Of a stretch of DNA of 64,000 nt, positions 43,361 to 50,934 are shown in pieces; the stretch's first letter is position 1; the number at the start of each line of letters is the position of its first letter. The notes under the pieces were generated by a model. It was not told the DNA's origin. It was given only the letters and a program-made list of their open reading frames with translations, and did not search any database. The stretch covers positions 1,426,001-1,490,000 of the forward strand of contig NZ_CP059059.1 of assembly GCF_014217855.1 (NCBI RefSeq), read 5' to 3'. Source of the DNA: Synechococcus sp. HK01-R (GTDB taxonomy: Bacteria; Cyanobacteriota; Cyanobacteriia; PCC-6307; Cyanobiaceae). A program made the translations under genes and the position numbers.

Positions 43361-43435
43361 CTGTTTCGCTTTCGCATCCCCCATTCGGGGGATGGCCCCC
43401 ACGACCCTTGGCGGCCGTTGGTTAGAAGAGCGCCC

Positions 43436-43669
43436 ATGACCCAGTTCGAGCGCAACCAGATCCGCGCCAAGCTCCACCGTCTGGAGTTGGATGAGCGCTT
43501 CATTGAGCGCTACCTCGCCAAGCTCGATCGCAACGGTGAGTGTTATGCGATCGCCTGCCGCACGATCGATCGCTGGGAGAAGCCGGATCCCTCCGCCACC
43601 GTGCTGCAGGCACTGATCTGTGGCTTGCTTGCCGCTGCCGCTGGCGCCTGGCTGGCCCTGGTGGGTTAA
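43436..43669 (+). CDS. Small hypothetical protein with C-terminal membrane segment
   Basis: 77 residues from ATG 43436. A charged helical N-terminus (FERNQIRAKLHRLELDERFI) and one hydrophobic segment near the C-terminus (LQALICGLLAAAAGAWLALV). Seems to be a chromosomal gene following the island. No family recognised. Confidence 0.6.
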   Translation: MTQFERNQIRAKLHRLELDERFIERYLAKLDRNGECYAIACRTIDRWEKPDPSATVLQALICGLLAAAAGAWLALVG

Positions 43670-43730
43670 GCCGCCTCGGCCTTTAAGGTTTCATCCGATA
43701 CAGATCCCGCCTGAGCGGCCTGCCTGCGCC

Positions 43731-44138
43731 ATGAAAGCTTCCAAGGTTGTCGACTTCCTCGGCCGTGTGCTGATGGCCGCCGTGTTTGTAAATGCTCTAC
43801 CCGGCAAGCTCACCGATTTCGCCGGCACCGCTGGCTTCATCGCCTCTAAGGGCATCCCTGCTCCCCTGGCTGCTTTCCTGCTGGTGTGCGCGATCGCTGT
43901 GCTGATTGTGGGGGCGATTCTGCTGGTGTTTGGTGAAACCACCGTGCTCGGTGCCTCCTTGCTGCTGGTGTTCCTGGTGCCTACCACGCTGATCTTTCAC
44001 ACCTTCCCCATCGATCAGGGCTTTGTCATGAACCTGGCTCTGATCGGCGGGTTGATCCTCGCGATCACCCGCGGCAACGCCGGCGCCGCCCCCAGCTTCA
44101 GCAATCTGCGCGCCAGATCGGAACAGTGGCGCGGTTGA
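43731..44138 (+). CDS. DoxX-family membrane protein
   Basis: 135 residues. GRVLMAAVFVNALPGKLTDF and AGFIASKGIPAPLAAFLLVC are the DoxX hallmarks, followed by two more hydrophobic helices (LLVFLVPTTLIFHTF). Family members are four-span proteins tied to redox or thiol stress; the function here is unknown. The neighbour at 44170 runs the same way. Confidence 0.8.
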   Translation: MKASKVVDFLGRVLMAAVFVNALPGKLTDFAGTAGFIASKGIPAPLAAFLLVCAIAVLIVGAILLVFGETTVLGASLLLVFLVPTTLIFHTFPIDQGFVMNLALIGGLILAITRGNAGAAPSFSNLRARSEQWRG

Positions 44139-44169
44139 TGGCTATCAAGGGGTTGCCTGCTGCAATCCC

Positions 44170-44376
44170 ATGACTGTCGGCGACATTGTTCGCATCATCA
44201 TTGCCTTCATTCTTCCGCCCCTGGCGGTGGCCACTCAGGTGGGGGTCACCGGTGCGTTCTGGCTCAATCTGATCTTCTGGTTGCTCAGTTTCGGGGGGCT
44301 GGGGCTGCCTCTCCTGGCGATCATGTGGCCTGTGGCTGTGATTCACGCGATCTACATCTGCGTGACCCGCAAGTGA
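44170..44376 (+). CDS. YqaE/Pmp3-family small membrane protein
   Basis: 68 residues with two spans: IIIAFILPPLAVATQVG and WLLSFGGLGLPLLAIMWPVA. The LPPLAV motif and the short WLNLIFW loop fit the stress-induced Pmp3/UPF0057 family that affects membrane potential and ion balance. Confidence 0.8.
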   Translation: MTVGDIVRIIIAFILPPLAVATQVGVTGAFWLNLIFWLLSFGGLGLPLLAIMWPVAVIHAIYICVTRK

Positions 44377-44475
44377 AATCCGCGTCTCGTGCTGAGACCT
44401 GCAAGTCGTGTTCTGAGACACGTGTGAGATTCGCGGTGCCGCCTAGGTTCCAGCGGCAGGTCCTTCCGTAGATCC

Positions 44476-44790
44476 ATGCAGCTCTATTTCGTGATCGGCA
44501 CGATCCCCGATATCGATAGCCAGCTCGATGTTTACAGGGAATTCATCAACTACTTCGAAGCAGGGTGCCTCAACGATTGTTTCGAGGGTTTTGAGCTGAT
44601 TCAGCGGGCTCACCTCCCTGGCCAGGGCCAGGTGGTGGCTTTGATGAAGGCCCGTGGCACGGAGGAGCTCTTCCGCCATCTCGCCCCTTGGCGAGCCCAG
44701 TTTGGCGTCGAGATGGAAATCACTCCGGCGATCAGTGATGCCGAGGTGGTGGCCAGTCACAAAGTGCTGTTCGCATCGATGGACGACTGA
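44476..44790 (+). CDS. DUF3303-type small protein
   Basis: 104 residues starting MQLYFVIGTIPDIDSQ, a ferredoxin-like alpha-beta pattern with FELIQRAHLPGQGQVVALMK and LFRHLAPWRAQFGVEMEITP at the end. DUF3303 proteins have the same layout; function unknown. Confidence 0.65.
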   Translation: MQLYFVIGTIPDIDSQLDVYREFINYFEAGCLNDCFEGFELIQRAHLPGQGQVVALMKARGTEELFRHLAPWRAQFGVEMEITPAISDAEVVASHKVLFASMDD

Positions 44791-44854
44791 ATCAGTCTCC
44801 GGCTTGCAAGCCGGGTTTCAATGGCCCTGGTGGCAACCCTGAGGTTCCAGATCG

Positions 44855-45031
44855 ATGGCGCTCCTTCCCCGCTGGCACTACATGACCGACCAGAGCAAGG
44901 CTCTGGTGAAGCGCACCGCCGTGAGCCTGCTCGTGTTGCTCATCGCGGCCACCCTGCTGCGGGGGCTGCTGCCCTGGGTGCTTCTGGCTGTGATCGTGTG
45001 GTTTGTGTGGAGCTGGCTGAGCCGTCGTTGA
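44855..45031 (+). CDS. Small membrane protein, 58 residues
   Basis: ATG start. A basic N-terminus is followed by two close hydrophobic segments (SLLVLLIAATLL and PWVLLAVIVWFVWSWL) and ends in SRR. No family recognised. Confidence 0.55.
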   Translation: MALLPRWHYMTDQSKALVKRTAVSLLVLLIAATLLRGLLPWVLLAVIVWFVWSWLSRR

Positions 45032-45115
45032 GCTTGCGTCTCGGCCTGTGTCGTGATGCTGTTGCCCAGATCTCACGAAGCAGGCAGGCTCAGCCTGAGC
45101 ACGCTGGTTCTCCGG

Positions 45116-45826
45116 ATGGAACTTCGCCTCGGATCCCCGTCCATCCTGAGGGCCCTCGAGACGGCCGAGCGTCTGCTGGCCGATCAGCGTTTGGTGGCTG
45201 TGATGGCCGATCGCCTCACCCTGTCGGCCTTTGCCCTGGCCGGGCCCGTGCGCCCCGGCCTGGTGGGTGCCGCCACCACCGAAGACGAGGGTCTGCAGCT
45301 GGTGCTGCGCACCCAGCCCGATCTGCTGATCGCCTGCGATGGTCTCGAAGCGGGCTACGGCATCAGCTTGCTGCGCCGCGTGAAGGCAGAGCTGCCCACC
45401 ACGCGCTTGCTGATCTTCCTGGAGCGTGAAACCCGGGAGGTGGTGCAGGAGGCCATGGAGGCCCACGCCGATGCGGTGATGTTCAGATCGAGCATGGGCA
45501 GTGGTGAGAGCGATTTCATCCAGGCCCTCAACGCCGTCGCCGAAGGCAAGGTGTATTACCCCGAAGCGATCCGCAGCCTGGCGGCTCAGTGCAGCCCCAG
45601 GCCAGGCCTGCCGCCGCTGGTGGAGGAGCTCAGCGCCAGGGAGCTGCAGGTGGCTGCTGCCGTGGCCCGCGGGCTCTCCAACAAAGAGATCGGTGATCTG
45701 TATGGCATCTCGCCGGAAACGGTGAAAACCCATGTGAGCAACGCCTCCGACAAGCTCGGCGCCAGCGATCGCACCCAGCTGGCGGTGCTGGCCCTCCTCT
45801 ACGGCCTGATTGATCCGTTGGGGTGA
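45116..45826 (+). CDS. LuxR-type response regulator, intact paralogue
   Basis: 236 residues from MELRLGSPSIL, collinear with the frameshifted copy at 12819-13528. N-terminal receiver-like domain (ATTEDEGLQLVLRTQPDLLI) lacks the phosphoacceptor Asp: the position reads IACDGLEAGYG, with Cys where Asp is expected. The C-terminal LuxR domain (VAAAVARGLSNKEIGDLYGI, then PETVKTHVSNASDKLG) binds DNA. Such atypical regulators act without phosphorylation; target genes are not visible here. Confidence 0.8.
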   Translation: MELRLGSPSILRALETAERLLADQRLVAVMADRLTLSAFALAGPVRPGLVGAATTEDEGLQLVLRTQPDLLIACDGLEAGYGISLLRRVKAELPTTRLLIFLERETREVVQEAMEAHADAVMFRSSMGSGESDFIQALNAVAEGKVYYPEAIRSLAAQCSPRPGLPPLVEELSARELQVAAAVARGLSNKEIGDLYGISPETVKTHVSNASDKLGASDRTQLAVLALLYGLIDPLG

Positions 45827-45868
45827 TGATGATCAGCTGCAGCCGCAGCTGACGCTGCCTTTTGTGCA

Positions 45869-46084
45869 ATGGCTCTCGATCAGTTGAAGGCGTTCCTTGT
45901 GCGCATGCAAGACGATGCGCAGATCAAGCAGACCGTGCTGGCCGCCTCCACCGCTGACGATGTCGCCAAGATCGCTGCCGGGCTTGGTTATGAGTTCTCC
46001 GGTGATGAACTGCTGCGCTTCTCCGGCCAGAAGGTGGGCCGGGTCACCGTCTCCAAGCAGGAAACTCCCGGCGAATACAACTGA
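45869..46084 (+). CDS. Nif11-domain small protein
   Basis: 71 residues. MALDQLKAFLVRMQDDAQIK...ADDVAKIAAGLGYEFSGDEL is a Nif11 domain, the family of leader peptides of picocyanobacterial lanthipeptides and many stand-alone proteins. The GG-type cleavage site and a Cys-rich core are absent, so it is a stand-alone member without a modification enzyme in the window. Confidence 0.85.
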   Translation: MALDQLKAFLVRMQDDAQIKQTVLAASTADDVAKIAAGLGYEFSGDELLRFSGQKVGRVTVSKQETPGEYN

Positions 46085-46197
46085 GTCCCCCGCGGAGGGT
46101 TGACGCTTCTGGAATCGTCACATCAGGGCGTGCTCTCTGATACAGCGCCGATCGTCGGCCGGGCCAAAGCTGATCGTCTCTCCTGGCGCCACCGCGC

Positions 46198-46425
46198 ATG
46201 TCAGCTCCACGCCGCTACAGGCTGATTGATGCCGCCCTGCAGCCCCATCCCCACTTCGATGATGAATATGCCTCGCTGCCGGAGGCCCTGGATGCAGCGA
46301 TTCACTGGAGCCTGTTGCTCGCCTTTGATCCGATCCAGTCATCCATCGGCGTTGAGGTGAGCACCGATTCCGGCAGCTGGCGCACGCTTCAGCTGCCCTC
46401 CAGCGCCAAAGCTCTCACTCTCTAG
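46198..46425 (+). CDS. Small hypothetical protein, 75 residues
   Basis: MSAPRRYRLIDAALQPHPHF, then ASLPEALDAAIHWSLLLAFD and VSTDSGSWRTLQLP. Looks like a soluble alpha-beta protein. Its 3' end overlaps the end of the convergent nuclease gene by about 11 bases. Confidence 0.6.
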   Translation: MSAPRRYRLIDAALQPHPHFDDEYASLPEALDAAIHWSLLLAFDPIQSSIGVEVSTDSGSWRTLQLPSSAKALTL

Positions 46426-46894
46426 CCCGGAAGATCCAGGGGCGGGTGATGCCCTGCTGGCTCCAGATCCCCAGCCGTTGGCGTTGGGCCTGCCGCTCTG
46501 CCTCCAGATAGGCCTTGCGATCACAACGCTTCAGGTAGCGGTGGAAAACAAACGCCTGGCCCTGTTGAACCATCGCCAGATTGATGTTGCGCCCTTCAGA
46601 GCTGAACAGTTCCGCCACGCTGCGGCCATAGCGATCCTTCGTTTGCACCCGGACGCTGAGCCCGCTGCCCACGGGGACGAGTCGCACCAGTGCTGCTTTG
46701 GATCGCGCGCCGTAGGGAGCCTGGGCCCGTTCCGGTGCATCGATGCACGCCAGGCGAAGGGTGAGTGTGCGGCCGGCTTCGCTCACGCGCAGCGTGTCTC
46801 CATCGCCGATCGACAGCACACGCGCCCTCTGGATCACGATCGGAGTGGTGGCCAGCACCACAGCCAGCACCTCAGTCAGCACTGGGGCTGCCAT
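46415..46894 (-). CDS. Staphylococcal-nuclease-like (SNase) protein
   Basis: 159 residues with a probable signal sequence (APVLTEVLAVVLATTPIV) and SNase motifs: RVLSIGDGDTLRV, LACIDAPERAQAPYGARSKA and KDRYGRSVAEL. The Arg and Glu residues of the active site are conserved. It would cleave nucleic acid in the periplasm or outside. Its start overlaps the stop of the upstream small gene (TGATG). Confidence 0.85.
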   Translation of the reverse strand: MAAPVLTEVLAVVLATTPIVIQRARVLSIGDGDTLRVSEAGRTLTLRLACIDAPERAQAPYGARSKAALVRLVPVGSGLSVRVQTKDRYGRSVAELFSSEGRNINLAMVQQGQAFVFHRYLKRCDRKAYLEAERQAQRQRLGIWSQQGITRPWIFRARE

Positions 46895-47139
46895 CACCCA
46901 CTGATGCGTCTGGCATCAATGATCCGCGCCAGCTCGAGCATGTAGCCCGCTGTGCACCAGCGGCCATAGTTGCGAGCCCGGTTTTCCAGGTCGGAGCGGA
47001 TCTCAGCGGTTTCCGCCATCAGCAGATCCAGCTCACCCTGCGGGAGCTCGAAGAGCTCCTGAAGTTCCACCTCCCGATCGAGTAGGTGACTCCGGAACCA
47101 CTTCTGTGTTGTGTCCTGGGGTGGGGTGTCGCGTGGCAT
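46894..47139 (-). CDS. Small hypothetical protein, 81 residues
   Basis: Acidic, helical (LLDREVELQELFELPQGELD, then AETAEIRSDLENRARNYGRW). Coupled to the SNase gene. Its promoter would lie just before the duplicated element at 47160. No family recognised. Confidence 0.55.
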   Translation of the reverse strand: MPRDTPPQDTTQKWFRSHLLDREVELQELFELPQGELDLLMAETAEIRSDLENRARNYGRWCTAGYMLELARIIDARRISG

Positions 47140-47159
47140 GCCTGCATTGCCTTGATGGG

Positions 47160-47555
47160 CAAAGGCCGCCCCCTCCGTTGGGAAGGGACGGCCTTGTTCG
47201 CGTTCTGTGCGAAGCGACTGGCTGTTGGCGCCTGGGGCCAGGGGATCCAGAGGTGGGGTTGATGAAGCTCCGGGGCACCTACTCCGTGGAACACGGTTGG
47301 GGCGGTGCAGTGGAGTGTCGATCGACGTGGCGCACAGTCGTTGCCTGCCGAAGGACCAACCTCACGGATGGGTGGAAACTGTTGGAGCAGGGGCCGGAAA
47401 GTCAGGCTGCTTCTCAGTTTTGCTCCGGTGGAGTGTCGGCCGTCATGGGCTCCTCCGATCTCGATGCACACAGTGTTGGTGATCCCGGCGACCAGGGCAA
47501 TCGGTGTTAAGGCGCATTGCCTCCAGGGGCGGAAGCGCCGAGAGTCAGAACGGCG
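47160..47555. repeat. Duplicated non-coding element, copy B (about 395 bp)
   Basis: Counterpart of copy A (22470-22915), described there. The leading stem is AAAGGCCGCCCC...GGACGGCCTT. The inside blocks keep their order and spacing, and the close (TTAAGGCGCATTGCCT...GAACGGCGTG) is the same. Sits between the small gene at 46894 and the 53-residue gene at 47598. Confidence 0.75.
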
Positions 47556-47597
47556 TGCCCATGGAGTGCCCAGCCATCGCCAGGATCTTGCAGCGCC

Positions 47598-47759
47598 TTA
47601 GCGCTGCCCCAACAGTTCATCCCAGCTGATCAGTTGACCGTTGCTGATGCGCTGTTGGGTTTGCTGTCGTTTCTGACGGGGACCGCTTGATGGGCGGCTC
47701 GCGGATTCATGAGCAGGCAACGGCTTAGGGCCGCGCCTGGGAGCGGTGTGTTGTTTCAT
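47598..47759 (-). CDS. Small basic protein, 53 residues
   Basis: MKQHTAPRRGPKPLPAHESA, then GPRQKRQQTQQRISNGQLIS and WDELLGQR. Strongly basic and probably disordered with a structured end; could bind nucleic acid. Its stop codon lies in the loop of a GCAGCGC/GCGCTGC stem that may end the transcript. No family recognised. Confidence 0.5.
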   Translation of the reverse strand: MKQHTAPRRGPKPLPAHESASRPSSGPRQKRQQTQQRISNGQLISWDELLGQR

Positions 47760-47920
47760 CGTGGTTCACCTGTTAGGCGGTATCTGGATCGCGCTGAATG
47801 GAATGAATATTCAGGCTCACTTGGCGACCGAGCGTCTTTAGGGGCTCGTTTCACATCTCCACCATCGCACAGATCCAATCGGCCCGGGTTCGCTCAGGTT
47901 GTTCGGTTGCACGCCAGCAC

Positions 47921-48442
47921 TCACCAAAGCTCCGGATTGTTCAGGGCGCCTTCGATGCGTGAACCGCTCCGCACGCCCTTCAGCACACCAGGCGTCAGCG
48001 CACGGGCAAACCAGCAGTCACCATGCTCCGTGGGTTGGGGGGTGCTCACCTGGTGGGGTGTGGAAAAGCGCCGGGCGTAGTGCAGGGGATTGCCCAGCAC
48101 GAACAGCGCATCGGCTTCCAGGGCCTCTTCCGCTCGGTTCATCAATTCGCTCGCGAGCCCCTGGCGCTGCCAAGCGGGGAGCACGGCCAGCGGTGCCATC
48201 ACAAACGTCTTGAGCCGGGGCGCTGCAATCAGTGTGAGCGGGGTGTAGCAGGCATGGGCCACCACGGCCCCGTCCCGTTCCAGTGTGAAGCTGGGGCGTC
48301 CTTCTTGGATCAACGTCTCCGCCAGGTCGGCAATGCTGCGCGCTTCGTCGGGGCCATAGAGCGGTTCCCGGGAGAACGCCTCAAGGTGAAGAGTGCGTAT
48401 TTCCTCGATCAAGGCTCGATCGGACGATGACCGGGAGTCCAA
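47921..48442 (-). CDS. GNAT N-acetyltransferase
   Basis: 173 residues. The acetyl-CoA loop VLPAWQRQGLASELMNRA is visible after FVMAPLAV, as in YhbS-type GNAT enzymes. It transfers an acetyl group from acetyl-CoA to an unknown amine. Single gene, convergent with nothing obvious. Confidence 0.8.
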   Translation of the reverse strand: MDSRSSSDRALIEEIRTLHLEAFSREPLYGPDEARSIADLAETLIQEGRPSFTLERDGAVVAHACYTPLTLIAAPRLKTFVMAPLAVLPAWQRQGLASELMNRAEEALEADALFVLGNPLHYARRFSTPHQVSTPQPTEHGDCWFARALTPGVLKGVRSGSRIEGALNNPELW

Positions 48443-48543
48443 GGGTCTGACGTCTGTTCGACCTTGTCTAGCGATGGCTCCCGTGCGGCGGCCACCCGTG
48501 CTCCAGCCCTACGCTGCACCGGCTGCCATGGAGCGACTTTTTG

Positions 48544-48828
48544 ATGAAGGCGATCTTCAACGGAACCGTGATCGCCGAGAGCGATGACATCGTCATGGTC
48601 GATGGGAACCCCTATTTCCCCCGCTCCTCCATGCGTGAGGAGTACTTCCGGGAATCCAGTCTCACAACGGTCTGCGGCTGGAAAGGAACCGCCCGCTACT
48701 GGGATGTGGTGGTCGGAGATCAATCGGTCGCCAATGGTGTTTGGGCCTACGACACCCCCAAGCCCGATGCCGAATCGATCCGTGAGCGGTTCGCGTTTTA
48801 TCGGGGCAAAGGGGTGGAGGTCAGCTGA
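48544..48828 (+). CDS. DUF427 protein
   Basis: 94 residues. MKAIFNGTVIAESDDIVMVD, then YFPRSSMREEYFRESSLTTV and CGWKGTARYWDVVV are the DUF427 signature; these proteins form a compact beta-sheet fold of unknown function. ATG 48544 is chosen over the TTG three bases before. Confidence 0.85.
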   Translation: MKAIFNGTVIAESDDIVMVDGNPYFPRSSMREEYFRESSLTTVCGWKGTARYWDVVVGDQSVANGVWAYDTPKPDAESIRERFAFYRGKGVEVS

Positions 48829-48849
48829 CGCGACCGTTCCTGGAGGCCT

Positions 48850-49062
48850 TCACTTGCCCTCCGGTAACGGGCAGGGCATCAGAGGCAGGGTCTCGCCTTT
48901 GGGGTGGAGCCACTCCTCGAATTCCTGGTGAACCGCCTCAGCATCAGCCAGTCGATCGCGGCTGGTGAGCACCCTGCTGCGTTGTCGGCTGTAATCCACA
49001 GCGCCTTCGATCAGTTCGATCGCCTGTTCGGTGGTCATGGGGATAAGGCATTTGCCAGCCAT
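48850..49062 (-). CDS. Small hypothetical protein, 70 residues
   Basis: From MAGKCLIPMTTEQAIELIEG; helical, with RLADAEAVHQEFEEWLHPKG at the end. Convergent with the DUF427 gene. The longer frame upstream is Cys/Trp-rich and antisense in character. Confidence 0.55.
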   Translation of the reverse strand: MAGKCLIPMTTEQAIELIEGAVDYSRQRSRVLTSRDRLADAEAVHQEFEEWLHPKGETLPLMPCPLPEGK

Positions 49063-49117
49063 GCTTGGTCCCCTGCACCAGTCCGGTCGTCGCGATGGCG
49101 ACAGTGCGGCTCGTTTT

Positions 49118-49351
49118 TCAGCGTTCCAGCACCGCCGAGTGCAACTGGCTGAGCAGGCGGGCGGCCAGACCCCTTGAAATGCGGCGTGCCACCAGCAATT
49201 GGCAGATCCAATCAAATAACGGAGGGTTGCTGGGGTTCTGCAGCAGGTGATCGCGAAGGTCCAGCAGTGCCTCCTGGTGCCGACACCCCCGCAGAGCATC
49301 GATCAGGGTGTCTTCCGGGGCCCTGGTGCTTGGCGCGGCGGTGATTGTCAT
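49118..49351 (-). CDS. Small hypothetical protein, 77 residues
   Basis: Begins MTITAAPSTRAPEDTLIDAL and continues CRHQEALLDLRDHLLQNPSN with LARRISRG-type helices; an all-helical, repeat-like protein. No family recognised. Confidence 0.5.
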   Translation of the reverse strand: MTITAAPSTRAPEDTLIDALRGCRHQEALLDLRDHLLQNPSNPPLFDWICQLLVARRISRGLAARLLSQLHSAVLER

Positions 49352-49427
49352 GGAACCGTTCAGACGCTGTTTCGTTCTGGCACCGATGAGCGGTCTGTTG
49401 CAACAACCGCTTGAGATCGCAGCCTTT

Positions 49428-49484
49428 CTGCTGCTGAACAGCCTTCCTGCTGCTGAACAGCCTTCCTGCTGCTGAACAGTCTTC
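49428..49484. repeat. Tandem repeat, 3 x 19 bp
   Basis: CTGCTGCTGAACAGCCTTC occurs twice exactly and once with one change, without spacers. It lies in the gap between two small minus-strand genes. Confidence 0.9.
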
Positions 49485-49502
49485 CTTCCCAAGCATTGCC
49501 CT

Positions 49503-49604
49503 TCACATCTGCAGCACCAGCCAAGCCAGGCCGCAACCCACCACCAGGGAGATCACGCCAACGATGGCCTTCCAGAAGCGGGGATCACTGGGTTGGAAGA
49601 CCAT
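49503..49604 (-). CDS. Tiny single-span membrane protein, 33 residues
   Basis: MVFQPSDPRFWKAIVGVISL continues as one hydrophobic helix ending LVLQM. It follows the gene at 49617 by 12 bases and is probably co-transcribed with it. Confidence 0.5.
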   Translation of the reverse strand: MVFQPSDPRFWKAIVGVISLVVGCGLAWLVLQM

Positions 49605-49616
49605 CGGTTGGGTGAT

Positions 49617-49907
49617 TCAGCACAGCTCCAGTTTCAGATAAGCGTCGTCCAGTTCTCGCATCTCTTCGAGGTTTTCGTGGAACCAGCAGCCATACATCAG
49701 ATGGATGATCCGGCCGGTGTCCATGTCGCGATCGGCGACTTCCTGCCAGAGCCGGTGGGCCAGCTCCTGATCCGCGAGCACAAACTGCGCTTCCACCAAC
49801 GCCTGCACCATCTGGAAGTACGACTGACGGTCATTGCGAAGCCGGCATTCCTCGCTGCCAGTTGCTGCCGGCATCGAAGCCGGTGATTTCAGCTGGGTGC
49901 GCGTCAT
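49617..49907 (-). CDS. Small hypothetical protein, 96 residues
   Basis: From MTRTQLKSPASMPAATG. The helical body FQMVQALVEAQFVLADQELA and IIHLMYGCWFHENLEEMREL suggests a folded alpha-helical protein. No family recognised. A start at 49970 is possible but adds a basic leader. Confidence 0.55.
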   Translation of the reverse strand: MTRTQLKSPASMPAATGSEECRLRNDRQSYFQMVQALVEAQFVLADQELAHRLWQEVADRDMDTGRIIHLMYGCWFHENLEEMRELDDAYLKLELC

Positions 49908-50036
49908 CGACAACCTCCTTGCTGCGATCAAGCTCATCAACACTGTTGATCGCGGCGCGATCCGCGGCAATCAGTATTCATGCGCACTCTTTGGCGCTGG
50001 CTGACTAGGCGCCGACGGATTGGGAGCGGCCTGAAC

Positions 50037-50288
50037 TCAGGGGATCAGGTTCATGCCAAGGAAACCGCGGCCCAGGCCGGAGCGTTTGTCCTGCAGAAAG
50101 GTGACCGCCAGTTCGAAATCCATCAGCCCGGCGGCTTCGATCGTCTCCAGGGGTAATTGCCCCTGGCTGCGCTGGGCGTAATTGCTGTAGATCTCCTCTT
50201 TACGAGCTGAGAGAAAACTCACCAGTTCGCGCAGGATGAAGTCTCTCCATTCGTCTTTGTCCTGCTGACGCACCTCAGGAGCAGTCAT
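50037..50288 (-). CDS. Small hypothetical protein, 83 residues
   Basis: MTAPEVRQQDKDEWRDFILR, then FLSARKEEIYSNYAQRSQGQ and LMDFELAVTFLQDK. Soluble and helical. Divergent from the membrane-protein gene at 50333. No family recognised. Confidence 0.55.
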   Translation of the reverse strand: MTAPEVRQQDKDEWRDFILRELVSFLSARKEEIYSNYAQRSQGQLPLETIEAAGLMDFELAVTFLQDKRSGLGRGFLGMNLIP

Positions 50289-50332
50289 CACGATGATTCA
50301 GGCCTGATCGGCACCCTAGAGACAACGCACCG

Positions 50333-50515
50333 ATGCTCACCGCTCTCGATACGCCCACCATCAGTCTCCTGTTGTTTGGTGCTTGTTTCGCGGCCCTGCA
50401 GGTGTGGTGGATCGCCTCCCTGTTGCAGCGCAACCGTCGCCGCCGTGCGGGTGAGCCGATGAGCAGCCGTGAGTTCCGCGCTGAGTTGGAGCGCATCTTC
50501 CGGCGAGAGGCCTGA
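50333..50515 (+). CDS. Small membrane protein, 60 residues
   Basis: One hydrophobic segment (ISLLLFGACFAALQVWWIAS) then a basic tail (LLQRNRRRRAGEPMSSREFR) facing the cytoplasm. Picocyanobacterial small-protein layout; function unknown. Confidence 0.6.
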   Translation: MLTALDTPTISLLLFGACFAALQVWWIASLLQRNRRRRAGEPMSSREFRAELERIFRREA

Positions 50516-50566
50516 AGCTTCCAGGCTGAAGCGTGGCAGCATCTCCCCCATCGCGTCTCCCCTGTC

Positions 50567-50905
50567 ATGCCTTTGATCAACGTGCGCACCTCGTTGCCTG
50601 CCGTCAAAGACGGCTCCGCGCTGTTGCAGGAGCTGTCGACGGCATTGGCCGAGCAGACCGGCAAGCCGGAGGCTTATGTGATGACCCTGCTGGAGACCGG
50701 CGTGCCCATGACCTTCGCCGGTAGCGCTGACCCCTGTGCCTATGTGGAGGTCAAGTCGATCGGTGCCCTGCGGCCGCCGGCGATGACCGCCGCATTTTGT
50801 GAGCTCATCCAGAGCCGCACGGGTATTCCCGCCAATCGCATCTACATCGGCTTTGACGATGTGCAAGCCAGCTGCTGGGGCTGGAACGGTTCAACCTTCG
50901 GTTGA
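50567..50905 (+). CDS. MIF-family tautomerase-like protein
   Basis: 112 residues. The N-terminal Pro after the start Met (MPLINVRTSLP), which becomes the catalytic base, and MTLLETGVPMTFAGSADPCA with the end RIYIGFDDVQASCWGWNGST fit macrophage-migration-inhibitory-factor proteins. They form trimers with phenylpyruvate/dopachrome tautomerase activity. Confidence 0.85.
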   Translation: MPLINVRTSLPAVKDGSALLQELSTALAEQTGKPEAYVMTLLETGVPMTFAGSADPCAYVEVKSIGALRPPAMTAAFCELIQSRTGIPANRIYIGFDDVQASCWGWNGSTFG

Positions 50906-50934
50906 ATTCCGATGCCTGTGTGCAACGCCTGTCC

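Noticed and set aside
47709-48080. Plus-strand frame of 123 codons
   Set aside because: Antisense to the GNAT gene and the 53-residue gene; composition not protein-like.
49428-49484. Possible CRISPR array
   Set aside because: Repeats are contiguous with no spacers, and no cas gene is present.
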